From Natrinema sp. HArc-T2 (GTDB lineage Archaea; Halobacteriota; Halobacteria; Halobacteriales; Natrialbaceae): 60,294 nt of DNA. The position numbers were made by a program, and so were the translations under genes. Shown here one piece after another: positions 53,102-60,294 of the stretch; the first letter of the stretch is position 1, and each line of letters opens with the position of its first letter. The notes beneath the pieces were generated by a model. The model worked only from the letters and a program-made list of their open reading frames with translations, did not search any database and was not told where the DNA came from. The stretch spans positions 1 through 60,294 of the forward strand of contig NZ_JBGUAZ010000012.1 in assembly GCF_041821085.1 (NCBI RefSeq), read 5' to 3'.

Positions 53102-53405
53102 CGCTACACCCCGCCATTGCGACGACTCCAGTACTACATACTGCCGCGAGACACTCACGTCTATTCACATTGGTGACAATCCTATGATTAGTGAACTATT
53201 TTCTGGTATTCAATGACTTTTCTCAATCATACACAATTGATATGTCTACTCATGTAGTGACCGTCTGCTTCCTATTGATTAGGTTCAACAGCGAATATCT
53301 TCGTAGGATCTTTCTCAGTCGTGAAAGCAGCTGTCTTGGATACTGTCACCGAATGGCCATTATTAATATAAAATCGCGATAATGATCACCAACAATGGAT
53401 GGGGA

Positions 53406-53693
53406 ATGGCGATAATGAGACTTCGACGCCCAACAGACTTCTTGATCCTCGAGGCGCTCGATGAGAGGGGACGCAACGTTGCGACGAATCTTGCAGCGCA
53501 CACGGGGAAGAGTCGGCAGAACATCAATACTCGGCTACCGGTGCTTGCAGATTATGGTCTCGTACGCAAGATCGGACCCAAAGAACGGTCTGGGCTATAC
53601 GAAATCACACCAAAGAGGCAAGCCGCACTCGCTCATAGAGATGAGTACAGGAGGGTAGGGGATTTCGAACAGTTGATCGAAGACGCGAAGTAA
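53406..53693 (+). CDS. Winged-helix regulator (PhiH1-repressor-like)
   Basis: This 95-residue protein has RLRRPTDFLILEALDERGRN, TNLAAHTGKSRQNINTRLPV, LADYGLVRKI, then a wing GPKERSGLYEITPKRQAALA, a typical short winged helix such as haloarchaeal provirus repressors. ATGs at 53382, 53406 and 53415 are in frame; 53406 keeps the domain complete. A TATA-like TATTAATATA lies at 53361-53370. The IS5-type element begins 66 bp downstream. Confidence 0.7.
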   Translation: MAIMRLRRPTDFLILEALDERGRNVATNLAAHTGKSRQNINTRLPVLADYGLVRKIGPKERSGLYEITPKRQAALAHRDEYRRVGDFEQLIEDAK

Positions 53694-53751
53694 CGACGAC
53701 TAATTGAACTGCGACCGCTCCTCGAGACACATGATTGCTCTGAACGATTAG

Positions 53752-53759
53752 CTTGCGCT
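53752..53759. repeat. 8-bp target duplication of the IS5-type element, left
   Basis: CTTGCGCT, repeated at 55347-55354. Confidence 0.85.
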
Positions 53760-53811
53760 GGCTCTGTTGAAATCCTCAAGAAGTTACAGATATGTCCGGT
53801 AGTCTGACCGG

Positions 53812-54633
53812 ATGGAAACCCTCCCGAAGTCGCGGTTACTCCGGTTCGTCGAGCAGGCATTTCACTTGGCACGCCGAGCTGTCGCTCGCTACTCATCGAA
53901 GTTCTCCAAACGCCGGTACACACTCCACCAGCACATCGTTTTACTCTGTCTCAAAGTTCGGAAGAACACGACGTACAGGACGCTCCTTGACGAACTCATC
54001 GAGATGCCCCGGATTCGGAATGCCATCGATCTTGAAGAACTCCCGTCACCTTCGACGTTATGTAAAGCGTTCAACCGGCTCGATATGGCAGTCTGGCGTG
54101 TTCTGCTCAATCTCTCGATCACGCTTCTCCCGACAAACGGTGTCGTGGGGATCGACGCTTCCGGGTTCGACCGCAGTCACGCCTCAAAACATTACACGAA
54201 GCGAACAAAATTGACGATTCAGCAGTTGAAAGTTACACTGCTCGTAGATACGAGAGCGAATGCAATCATTGATCTCCACGTAACGACGACCAGAAAACAC
54301 GACTCACAGATCGCACCGTCACTCATCAAGCGGAACACCGATCAGGTGACGATTCTCCTCGGCGACAAAGGATACGACGACCAGAAGATTCGGGCGTTAG
54401 CCCGTGAAGAGAGCCTTCGTCCGCTTATCAAACACCGAGAGTTTTCGGCACTTCACAAGGCGTGGAACGCTCGGCTAGACGCCGACCTCTACGGCCAACG
54501 GAGTCAGAACGAGACTGTGAACTCCCGTCTCAAGCGAAAATATGGGGCATTCGTGCGCTCACGACACTGGTGGAAGCAGTTCCGTGAACTCGTTGTCGGC
54601 TGTCTCACTCACAATATCGATAAAACACTCTGA
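53812..54633 (+). CDS. IS5-family transposase
   Basis: This 273-residue DDE transposase has GVVGIDASGFDRSHASKH (D), LLGDKGYDDQKIR (D) and GQRSQNETVNSRLKRKYGAF (E plus downstream R/K), typical of IS5-type enzymes in haloarchaea. It is intact, with the start 36 bp inside the left repeat. Confidence 0.9.
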   Translation: METLPKSRLLRFVEQAFHLARRAVARYSSKFSKRRYTLHQHIVLLCLKVRKNTTYRTLLDELIEMPRIRNAIDLEELPSPSTLCKAFNRLDMAVWRVLLNLSITLLPTNGVVGIDASGFDRSHASKHYTKRTKLTIQQLKVTLLVDTRANAIIDLHVTTTRKHDSQIAPSLIKRNTDQVTILLGDKGYDDQKIRALAREESLRPLIKHREFSALHKAWNARLDADLYGQRSQNETVNSRLKRKYGAFVRSRHWWKQFRELVVGCLTHNIDKTL

Positions 54634-54785
54634 ACAGTGTAGATGTAGATCGACGGTGGAGCGAACCAGGTCGTAACATCCCTGATTTTCGTCAGAAGCG
54701 CCGTGACCGATACAGAGGGATTAGTATAGAGGGAATCTATCTTTGTGAGCAGAGACATTACAATAGGTGATTACAAGTATCAACT

Positions 54786-55175
54786 ATGGGTATTGAAAGC
54801 GACCCGTTTAAGATTCGCCGATCATTCGAATCTATTGCCACTTACACGGACAAATGGTGGTATTTACCGGCACTGTCGGGTATGAGTTGGCTGTTTTTAG
54901 TTGGTCTCGCTTTTCTCACGTCTACACCAGTATGGGCATTGGAGACATTCGGCGTATTGATTATTTTCCCCACGACTGTTCTCGCTATTCCAGCCATTAT
55001 TTTCGACATATTGAATAAATGTGGAGGCGATACGCCTCCAGGGTTGTTCCTTTACTCACCTGCTCTCTTGGGTGCGCTCTTTATCGGTTCCACCGCAGTC
55101 ATCACTGTCATCGTGATCTATCTGATTATATGGGTATGGCCCGGTAAAACGAGGCTTCACAATTTGCTCAGCTAA
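54786..55175 (+). CDS. Membrane protein carried inside the IS
   Basis: This 129-residue protein has three hydrophobic helices: about 28-46, 51-73 and 88-116. The N-terminal MGIESDPFKIRRSFESIATY is soluble. Codon use is AT-richer than in the surrounding genes. It lies between the transposase and the right terminal repeat, so it is passenger DNA. No family recognised. Possible roles such as target or host interaction or immunity are speculation. Confidence 0.7.
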   Translation: MGIESDPFKIRRSFESIATYTDKWWYLPALSGMSWLFLVGLAFLTSTPVWALETFGVLIIFPTTVLAIPAIIFDILNKCGGDTPPGLFLYSPALLGALFIGSTAVITVIVIYLIIWVWPGKTRLHNLLS

Positions 55176-55346
55176 CCTATCACGGGTTAGTTTCTCAATG
55201 CTAAATCTGCTGTATTTGCGCTGTGTATGCAGCACGCCCGCATAATATCCATCGAAACTGGTAATTTCTCTAACTATCAGTCCCCCACCTTCCTAACGAC
55301 TATTCTGGCAAGAAAAGTATCGAGAAAATAGGATTTCAACAGAGCC

Positions 55347-55354
55347 CTTGCGCT
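55347..55354. repeat. 8-bp target duplication of the IS5-type element, right
   Basis: CTTGCGCT, identical to 53752-53759. It ends 11 bp before the stop of the next gene. Confidence 0.85.
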
Positions 55355-55365
55355 CTCAACTGCTG

Positions 55366-55731
55366 CTAGCGTTCTGCGCCATAGACGATTTGCGAGGGGG
55401 CTTCGTAGCCACAGTCAGGACAGTCGAACCATCGCTGGACCTTTGCACCAGTGGCAGATTTCTGGCCGACGATGACGTCGTCGTTCGGACACTCCGGACA
55501 AGCGAGTTCGGGAGCTGGACGATCCCGAAGTGTATCCCGAAAGCTGGTCGCCTCCTTCGTCTCGAAGCCGCGCGACCACACTGGATAGCCATCGACGAGG
55601 ATCGCTGCCCGCCACTTGTACGCGTAGGAGTCCGGGGCACGATGCAGGATGGCTCGTGCTCCAGTCTCCGTGTTTCGATATGCCAGCGTGGGTGTTCGAC
55701 TCTCTCGCGTCCAGTTGGTGATTCGGGGCAT
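55366..55731 (-). CDS. Haloarchaeal zinc-ribbon protein
   Basis: The protein has 121 residues. The C-terminal half LACPECPNDDVIVGQKSATG, RWFDCPDCGYEAPSQI has two CxxC pairs (CPEC, CPDC) forming a zinc ribbon. The N-terminal half is beta-rich (ARAILHRAPDSYAYKWRAAI). It follows the gene at 55738 with six bases between, so they are one operon. Typical of haloarchaeal plasmids; function unknown. Confidence 0.65.
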   Translation of the reverse strand: MPRITNWTRESRTPTLAYRNTETGARAILHRAPDSYAYKWRAAILVDGYPVWSRGFETKEATSFRDTLRDRPAPELACPECPNDDVIVGQKSATGAKVQRWFDCPDCGYEAPSQIVYGAER

Positions 55732-55737
55732 GAGTAC

Positions 55738-56232
55738 TCAGAAATGGACGTCTGCCAGCACGATCCAGCACGTCTCGCTCTCGTCAGTGTCCTCGAGGAG
55801 GCGATCGAGGTGTCTGCGATGGCGGATCCCAGTTGCGTGCTGATCATACAAGCAGATCGACGGGCCACGGGAAGCACCAACCTGCTGGAAGGCGTGCCGA
55901 GCAAGGCCCTCGTCGCGCATGATCTCGTCGTCGCTGCGTTCTTCGAGTGCTTGCTTCACCCGATTCAGATTTCGTTGGAACGTTTCCGTTGTGGTCTCCC
56001 AGGCCCGCTCGAGGAGTTCTTCACCTTCGTCGGATGTAACGGGTGCAGCTGTCGGCAGGTCGCCCCACCGTGCTTTTCCAGCCACTGTCGTCTCCTCTTC
56101 GTCGAAGGTGACGTAGTAGTCGAACACTGCACAGGAGTCCGGCTCTGCGCCAACCAGTCGGTCGAACACGGTCTTTCCGGTTGACAGTGCCTCGTCTGCT
56201 GTCGATGCCTCTACTAGTGCGTAAATGATCAT
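55738..56232 (-). CDS. Conserved-type haloarchaeal hypothetical protein
   Basis: This 164-residue protein starts MIIYALVEASTADEALSTG (a codon at 56238 is also in frame). It has AVFDYYVTFDEEETTVAGKA, then helices (LLERAWETTTETFQRNLNRV) and ends RLLEDTDESETCWIVLADVHF. It is cotranscribed with the zinc-ribbon gene. The 27-bp inverted repeat at 56293-56319 lies about 60 bp upstream. Confidence 0.6.
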   Translation of the reverse strand: MIIYALVEASTADEALSTGKTVFDRLVGAEPDSCAVFDYYVTFDEEETTVAGKARWGDLPTAAPVTSDEGEELLERAWETTTETFQRNLNRVKQALEERSDDEIMRDEGLARHAFQQVGASRGPSICLYDQHATGIRHRRHLDRLLEDTDESETCWIVLADVHF

Positions 56233-56292
56233 ATGCATCTGGGATACCTCACTGTGCCGACGCTCTGGTCAGTACTCGTCTGTTCTTACTCA

Positions 56293-56319
56293 GTGCGCCG
56301 GCAGCCATTACCGGCGCAC
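56293..56319. promoter_or_regulatory. Shared inverted repeat, copy 2
   Basis: GTGCGCCGG-N9-CCGGCGCAC, same arms and spacer length as 48244-48270; the spacer also shares a central CAT. Upstream of the gene starting at 56232. Confidence 0.6.
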
Positions 56320-56531
56320 AAAATCACGGTGCAACGCGTCTGTCTCACGGAGTAGAGTGATCCGTATCGGTAGTAGCATCGACAGCGGGCATCAAGTTGC
56401 TCGACTCGTCGATAGCTTCGAAAAGACAGTAAGTGCCTTCGGAAACTTGCACCCCTGCCTCAAGTGGAGTTGCTGGTTAGGGTGCACATCATAGAAGACT
56501 CGTGAACGATTTCTTTCAACTCTCTTTTATT

Positions 56532-56561
56532 GAATCAGCCGGTAAGTAGATGTGCGAACTG
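56532..56561 (-). repeat. 30-bp repeat, right copy (inverted)
   Basis: Inverted match to 49243-49272 with one difference. A short plus-strand frame (NDFFQLSFIESAGK, TAG at 56547-56549) runs into it, like the left copy, and looks like the tail of a decayed gene. Confidence 0.6.
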
Positions 56562-56631
56562 AGCGGTACCCTATATGGAGGACAGATGTCTGACTGTACG
56601 TGTCAGTATTGAAGTGAGCAATTTATTTGAC

Positions 56632-56793
56632 CTATTCTTTAGTAGTGTCTATCGAGCGGTAGATCTTGGATCGTAATTTAGATGCTTGCTCTTCTCCAAT
56701 CGTTTCGCTCTCTTCAAGCACATCTACAATTTCAGCTATTGTCTCGCAGAGTTGTTCCGGATTGTCGATGTGTGTTTTAGGTTCGTCTTCCAT
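56632..56793 (-). CDS. Small helical protein, 53 aa
   Basis: ATG at 56791-56793 opens MEDEPKTHIDNPEQLCETIA, continuing EIVDVLEESETIGEEQASKL and ending SIDTTKE. It has amphipathic helices with no Cys motif, acidic and haloarchaeal in codon style. It is too small to identify. It stands in a stretch otherwise without genes (56562-57014). Confidence 0.5.
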   Translation of the reverse strand: MEDEPKTHIDNPEQLCETIAEIVDVLEESETIGEEQASKLRSKIYRSIDTTKE

Positions 56794-57014
56794 ACGCTAT
56801 CGTCTACATCAAGTGTATTCAACAAAGGGGACAGCTGTCCAGCATCTCTTGTCAAAAATGATGAATTTGACACAACAACTAAACAATTCTCGGATACAAT
56901 GTTCGCAATCAGACTGCTGGCTTTGTTCACTGATACAATGGAAACTGTATCATCTGTACTGACTGTTCACTACAGCGCCAAATAGATCCGAGACCGATTC
57001 TATGACCTGCTCGG

Positions 57015-57203
57015 TTAGGAGTTACTGTGGGTATCAGTAGGTTCACCACGCTCTGGTCGAGTGAGATGACTCACTTCTTCAAGGAGTGCTGTTGCTGTCT
57101 CGATTCGTTCTCTGTCTGCGTCACTCAGCTGATCGCCCTCGAGATCATTGAGTTGGCTGAGTGCACGATGCAGTCTGTATCCTGGTGTGTTGCGTGGGTC
57201 CAT
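57015..57203 (-). CDS. Small hypothetical protein, 62 aa
   Basis: From ATG 57203 it reads MDPRNTPGYRLHRALSQLND, then LEEVSHLTRPERGEPTDTHS. It is helical and acidic. An imperfect form of the shared inverted repeat lies directly upstream at 57208-57231, so it may be regulated with the genes at 47649 and 55738. Function unknown. Confidence 0.5.
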   Translation of the reverse strand: MDPRNTPGYRLHRALSQLNDLEGDQLSDADRERIETATALLEEVSHLTRPERGEPTDTHSNS

Positions 57204-57207
57204 TGAA

Positions 57208-57231
57208 TGCGCCTCAGCCGATCGCGGCGCA
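57208..57231. promoter_or_regulatory. Shared inverted repeat, degenerate copy 3
   Basis: TGCGCC-N12-GGCGCA, weaker than the two other copies, five bases upstream of the ATG at 57203. Confidence 0.45.
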
Positions 57232-57327
57232 GACAAACATGACACGATAGCACGGGCGACCGTTCTGTTAACCAACAGCCACGCTGCACCATCGCCGTCT
57301 GTTGGTTAAGCCCTGACGCGGAGCAAG

Positions 57328-58212
57328 TCATTCTGGGCTCGGCCCATAGCGCGGCGTCCCGCAGACCTGGCACTCCCAGATTGCGTGGCCGGTCCAGGTT
57401 TCGTCGGGAGCCGATTCATGCTCGCTGAATCGATGATCGGTTGTGCGTCCGCACTGGTGACACTCGAGGCGTTCTTTGGTCGGAATGCCACTATCTTGAT
57501 GCTCAGGTTCACGTTCTTGAGGTGCCTGCTGGAGGGCAATTGCAGGAACTAGCCACGCATGATCACCGACATTGTCGAGCAGCGTCGCAAGTCGCTGCTC
57601 ATCGCGAATGCCGGATCCCCCCTCGTCGTAGAGATAGGTTGTTGGTTCGCAGTCGCTCTCCACCGCTGATTGGACAGTCCACGCTGTTCGATCATGGGCC
57701 GCTGCGAAAAGCTGCTCACCGTCAGTGGACGAGATCCGTACTGCAGCGGGTAGTACAGGCCACCGATCGGTCAATTGGGCTGCGGGCTCGTCCTCGAGAT
57801 CGTAGATGATCGTGCAGTCGTCGACAGCCTGTTCGGTCGCATTCGAGGCAAGGAGTGTCGCAGCGGCCGCGCCTTTCGCGACGGCGCCGTAGAACGTAGA
57901 CGACTCAACAAGCATGTGGACGACGCCGAGGAGTGTCCACTCTGTTGCTGGTGCGTCTGTCTCAGAAGAGCAGTCCTCGAGATTGTTGGTGAGACAGAAC
58001 AGGCATTTGGTCCGGTCAGCTGGGGTCGGTGCGCCACAGGACCGACACTCGGTGTCTGTTTCCGTTGGAGTGTCTGGATATCCAGCTGTCGCCGTCGCAA
58101 CTCGCTGTCGATCAGGCTCACCGTCATCATCTTCCCTGAGTGTCTCGTCTGGGATATGCGACGCTTCGCCGGTCGGACGAAGCTCTTCAAAGTTAGAATC
58201 GCGATCAGTCAT
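57328..58212 (-). CDS. Haloarchaeal protein with two zinc ribbons
   Basis: In this 294-residue protein, CRSCGAPTPADRTKCLFC near residues 56-73 is one ribbon and LECHQCGRTTDHRF...IWECQVCGTPRYGPS near the C-terminus is another; between lies an alpha/beta domain (~90-245). Such multi-ribbon proteins are common on haloarchaeal plasmids near transposons. No catalytic residues are seen. Function unknown. Confidence 0.65.
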   Translation of the reverse strand: MTDRDSNFEELRPTGEASHIPDETLREDDDGEPDRQRVATATAGYPDTPTETDTECRSCGAPTPADRTKCLFCLTNNLEDCSSETDAPATEWTLLGVVHMLVESSTFYGAVAKGAAAATLLASNATEQAVDDCTIIYDLEDEPAAQLTDRWPVLPAAVRISSTDGEQLFAAAHDRTAWTVQSAVESDCEPTTYLYDEGGSGIRDEQRLATLLDNVGDHAWLVPAIALQQAPQEREPEHQDSGIPTKERLECHQCGRTTDHRFSEHESAPDETWTGHAIWECQVCGTPRYGPSPE

Positions 58213-58296
58213 TGATTGGGTAGTGGGTTGTATGGTCTCACGTCTTGATCAGGTCCAGTTCGATAGAGACGATCTGGAAATGAGATTACTGAGACG

Positions 58297-58434
58297 CTAT
58301 TGCTGGCGGAGTCCTGCTTCTCGAGCTTCACGGTTGCTGGCACAATGAATACACGCTGGCAGATCACCATCAACAGCAAAAACCCGGTAGTAGTTCTCTG
58401 TGACATGAGAGCCACAGCCATCACATTCTGGCAT
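58297..58434 (-). CDS. Small zinc-finger protein (DUF7563-like)
   Basis: The 45-residue protein is encoded by an ATG at 58432-58434 and a TAG at 58297-58299. MPECDGCGSHVTENYYRVFA, VDGDLPACIHCASNREAREA has CxxC...CxxC. It matches my memory of haloarchaeal one-domain zinc fingers (pattern CxxCGSxVTExYxRVF). Confidence 0.7.
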   Translation of the reverse strand: MPECDGCGSHVTENYYRVFAVDGDLPACIHCASNREAREAGLRQQ

Positions 58435-58509
58435 TATCCAAATCTGTGTTGTTACTCCAGTAAATATCTTGTTCCAATGCTTGTGTACTTTTTCTCAATG
58501 GCATTCTAT

Positions 58510-58695
58510 CTAAGTGGGATTGACTCTTTTCTGGGCTTGGTATTGTTGCGGTTCGAGAAGGAGTCCACAGTCTTCACAACGAGTTTCGACTGCGTTGGTG
58601 GTCACCCGTCCGTTGCATTTGGGACACGGACTGGCGCTCGAGTCGGGCAGGATGTCTTCGTCGAACGTTGTCTGGTAGATCTCTCTGAGAGTCAT
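58510..58695 (-). CDS. TFIIB-type zinc-ribbon mini-protein
   Basis: In this 61-residue protein (Met 58695), CPKCNGRVTTNAVETRCEDC is a CxxC...CxxC ribbon like the N-terminus of TFB, but the cyclin-like repeats are absent. The start MTLREIYQTTFDEDILPDSS also fits a truncated TFB. Probably a small zinc protein or a fragment of a transcription factor. Confidence 0.55.
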   Translation of the reverse strand: MTLREIYQTTFDEDILPDSSASPCPKCNGRVTTNAVETRCEDCGLLLEPQQYQAQKRVNPT

Positions 58696-58923
58696 GGTGT
58701 TCACGAGGGGCAATGAGTAACTCCGACTGCCCCTCACCTGCTCGTGGGGTAGAGAAACCTATCTCGAAGTAGACCGTAGCATGGTTCCTTTATTCAGGAC
58801 ACCTTGCGAAACTCGCGGTAAGTACAGAAGACACACGTATCAGTCAGGACAGTACTTCGAATAACTCATCAGAGAGGTCATCCTGGCAGCAGTCCTTTCC
58901 CGGCAGACTGCATCAATTCGGAT

Positions 58924-59622
58924 ATGGCTACCGAGGCGACGTTCACGGTTCCGTCAGACCAGTTCCCCTTAGGGACAGTGTTCCACCAACTGCCGAACGT
59001 GACGGTCACGCTGGAGAGATTTATTCCCGCACAGAGCGTGGTGATTCCCTATTTTTGGGTGCGGGGAACCGAAATCGAGGACATCGAGAGTGCGTTCACT
59101 GAGCACCCGGGCGTGAAGGACATTCGGCTCGTGGACTCTGTCGAGGACGAGTACCTGTTACGCGTCGAGTGGGCGCTGGACTACGACGACGTGCTAACCG
59201 TCCTGGCGGAGACAGAGGTTCCACTGATCGAGGCCACCGGCACAAACCAACTGTGGACGTTCGAGATCCGTGGGGATGATCGAAGCGACATTGCTGCCTT
59301 TCAGCGACGCTATCGAGAGCTGGATATCCCGGTCACGTTGACGAAGTTGCACGCGCTCACACCGGTTGAGACGGGAACCGAAGCCGTACTCACTGACACC
59401 CAGCAAGAGGCGCTGGTGCTTGCCTACGAGCGTGGGTACTTCGAGTCGCCCCGCGAGGTCACGTTGGAAACCCTCGGCAAGGAACTCGGTATCTCACAGC
59501 AGGCCGTCGGCTCCCGCCTCCGAGGGGAATCAAGCACGTCCTCGGGAGTACGCTCTCCTCCCTTACAGCCAGACCTTGATCAGCCGCTTAAAAATGGTTC
59601 GTGTATGAAAAAATCGGCGTGA
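58924..59622 (+). CDS. Bat-like HTH-10 regulator, C-terminus frameshifted
   Basis: In this 232-residue frame, the first ~150 residues form a sensory domain. The HTH-10 region LTDTQQEALVLAYERGYFES, PREVTLETLGKELGISQQAV, GSRLRG is present, but after GSRLR the frame runs into a low-complexity tail. In another frame the sequence continues GIKHVLGSTLSSLTARP and stops, a natural end for this family. A one-base change in the GGGG run near 59522-59525 explains this. Function may be partly lost. Confidence 0.7.
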   Translation: MATEATFTVPSDQFPLGTVFHQLPNVTVTLERFIPAQSVVIPYFWVRGTEIEDIESAFTEHPGVKDIRLVDSVEDEYLLRVEWALDYDDVLTVLAETEVPLIEATGTNQLWTFEIRGDDRSDIAAFQRRYRELDIPVTLTKLHALTPVETGTEAVLTDTQQEALVLAYERGYFESPREVTLETLGKELGISQQAVGSRLRGESSTSSGVRSPPLQPDLDQPLKNGSCMKKSA

Positions 59623-59649
59623 TTTCCGTCGGTCGTCTACGGTAATTTA

Positions 59650-60000
59650 ATGAATAAGGATTCCATCGGCTTTGATTCGGTACTTGACCTGTGCCAACAT
59701 CGTCGGATCGTCCTGGGGGTACTCGCAGAAGAAAAGCGGCCATTAACGCTCAGAGACCTCACGGAGGCCGTCCTCAAGCACAATCATCAGACGCCACTTA
59801 CAGAGGTGTCTGAGGACGTACTAACAGAGATTCGCATCTCGTTATCTCATGTCCACATCCTGAAGTTGGCCTCGGAAGGACTCATAAACTATGCTCCAGA
59901 GCGCCAACTCGTAGCCCCGACCAAGCAAGTGAAGTACCACGGGTCGGGTGACCCGTGGCGTCCGTGTTTTGTCCAGCACTGCCGACGCACCGGTCTTTAA
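59650..60000 (+). CDS. HTH (DUF7344-like) protein, truncated by mobile DNA
   Basis: In this 116-residue frame, LDLCQHRRIVLGVLAEEKRP, LTLRDLTEAVLKHNH..., LTEIRISLSHVHILKLASEG, LINYAPERQLV is the small winged-helix family common in haloarchaea. The last ~20 residues (from KYHGSGDPWRP) come from the hairpin at 59937 and are unlike the family, so the true end was replaced. Confidence 0.65.
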   Translation: MNKDSIGFDSVLDLCQHRRIVLGVLAEEKRPLTLRDLTEAVLKHNHQTPLTEVSEDVLTEIRISLSHVHILKLASEGLINYAPERQLVAPTKQVKYHGSGDPWRPCFVQHCRRTGL

Positions 60001-60253
60001 TTCCCTCCGCACTCGCGGTGAGGCTCGTGTGGAAGCAGTAACACCCGAACACCCGCGTTGTGTCCGTGAAGGTCGGCCCCTTCACCACGGCCCGACACAG
60101 CCAGACTCACCACGTCTTCCCATGTTTCAGTGCGTGGGTTTTGTGAGGCGATTAACGTGGCTTCCGTCCCAATACCGTCGTTTCAAAGTGACTTGAAATT
60201 ATGGATTGTGGAGGAAGCGGACGCGATTCACCCACGGGCCAGGTGACCCATGG
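59937..60253. mobile_element. Hairpin-bounded element, possible IS200/IS605-type remnant
   Basis: It starts with a perfect 9-bp stem CCACGGGTC-GGGT-GACCCGTGG (59937-59958) and ends with a related hairpin CCACGGGCC-AGGT-GACCCATGG (60232-60253, two stem mismatches). The ~317 bp between hold no transposase. Hairpin ends without inverted repeats or duplications recall IS200/IS605 elements. The left end replaces the tail of the HTH gene. It may continue outside the window. Confidence 0.4.
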
Positions 60254-60294
60254 AACTCTCGCTGTTTTCTTTAGATCAAGTACAGCCGACCCTG

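Larger units (their letters stand above)
51508..53168 (-). pseudogene. Lipoprotein gene interrupted by an insertion sequence
   Basis: The 5' part (53102-53168, GTG start at 53166-53168) encodes NRRECLAAVCSTGVVAMAGC, a lipoprotein signal. The 3' part (51508-52017) continues in the same frame once the element at 52026-53093 and one copy of its 8-bp duplication are removed. The join reads ...GCSAIRSKQTLSDPTVRADS, then VFATNNGEIGKFGINGRVD and the beta-rich remainder. The restored protein would be about 195 residues, exported and lipid-anchored. The perfect frame and lack of other damage show the insertion is recent. An independent gene starting at 51849 is unlikely. Confidence 0.8.
53760..55346. 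mobile_element. IS5-type element with passenger gene
   Basis: Perfect 17-bp terminal inverted repeats GGCTCTGTTGAAATCCT lie at 53760-53776 and, inverted, at 55330-55346, flanked by the exact 8-bp duplication CTTGCGCT. The 1587-bp unit encodes a 273-residue transposase and, downstream in the same direction, a 129-residue membrane protein. A plain IS of this type would end soon after the transposase at 54633, so about 700 bp of cargo was moved with it. The duplication shows the whole unit inserted as one. Confidence 0.85.

Noticed and set aside
1-60294. tRNA, rRNA or CRISPR arrays
   Set aside because: No cloverleaf-like sequence, rRNA motif or regularly spaced repeat was recognised by eye; a dedicated scan was not possible.

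Overview
The window is a haloarchaeal accessory region (class Halobacteria). The evidence is a strongly acidic proteome, GC-rich coding sequence, archaeal TATA elements with probable leaderless starts, an Orc1/Cdc6 initiator, HTH-10 (Bat-like) regulators and haloarchaeal insertion sequences. Low-GC islands, broken genes and mobile elements point to a plasmid, megaplasmid or integrated island.

Region 1 (0-2 kb) holds an exonuclease VII pair whose large subunit is broken in its duplicated C-terminal coiled coil. Region 2 (2.2-25.8 kb) is a defence island with what looks like a complete type 5 BREX system on the minus strand: brxA, brxC, brxB, a second brxC/pglY, pglX, pglZ and the SNF2-type helicase brxHII. 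The first four genes are joined by 4-nt ATGA overlaps. The BREX genes are split in two places. Between brxC2 and pglX sits a 3.9-kb insert with a Kiwa-like pair (four-helix membrane protein KwaA plus KwaB/DUF4868-like protein), a NucS-like nuclease and an unrecognised protein. Between pglZ and brxHII sits an antisense PD-(D/E)XK nuclease. The middle of pglX has a different base composition from its ends.

Region 3 (26.5-29.9 kb) has two divergent radical-SAM paralogues and a TcmP-like (three-Cys-motif partner) protein, a grouping of unknown function. Region 4 (30-40.6 kb) holds small plasmid-type genes behind a palindromic operator cluster, C2H2 zinc-finger proteins, an orphan HVO_A0114-type regulator with relics, a degenerate Fic-like protein, and a GHKL ATPase fused to an HExxH metallopeptidase-like domain. 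Region 5 (40.7-42.3 kb) is a putative replication origin: AT-rich DNA between inverted 21-bp repeats beside orc1/cdc6.

Region 6 (42.3-51.3 kb) holds an ArdC-like protein, two VapBC-type modules, an FAD monooxygenase next to an HTH-10 regulator, a lipoprotein and a DoxX-like membrane protein. Region 7 (51.3-56.6 kb) is rich in mobile elements. An IS of 1068 bp with an 8-bp target duplication splits a lipoprotein gene, and a 1.59-kb IS5-type element with an 8-bp duplication carries a membrane-protein passenger gene. Region 8 (55.3-60.3 kb) has small zinc-ribbon and hypothetical proteins, several behind a shared inverted repeat, then a frameshifted Bat-like regulator and a small HTH gene whose end runs into a hairpin-bounded element.

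Most undescribed-looking: the Kiwa-in-BREX nest, the radical SAM/TcmP locus, the GHKL-metallopeptidase fusion and the passenger-carrying IS.
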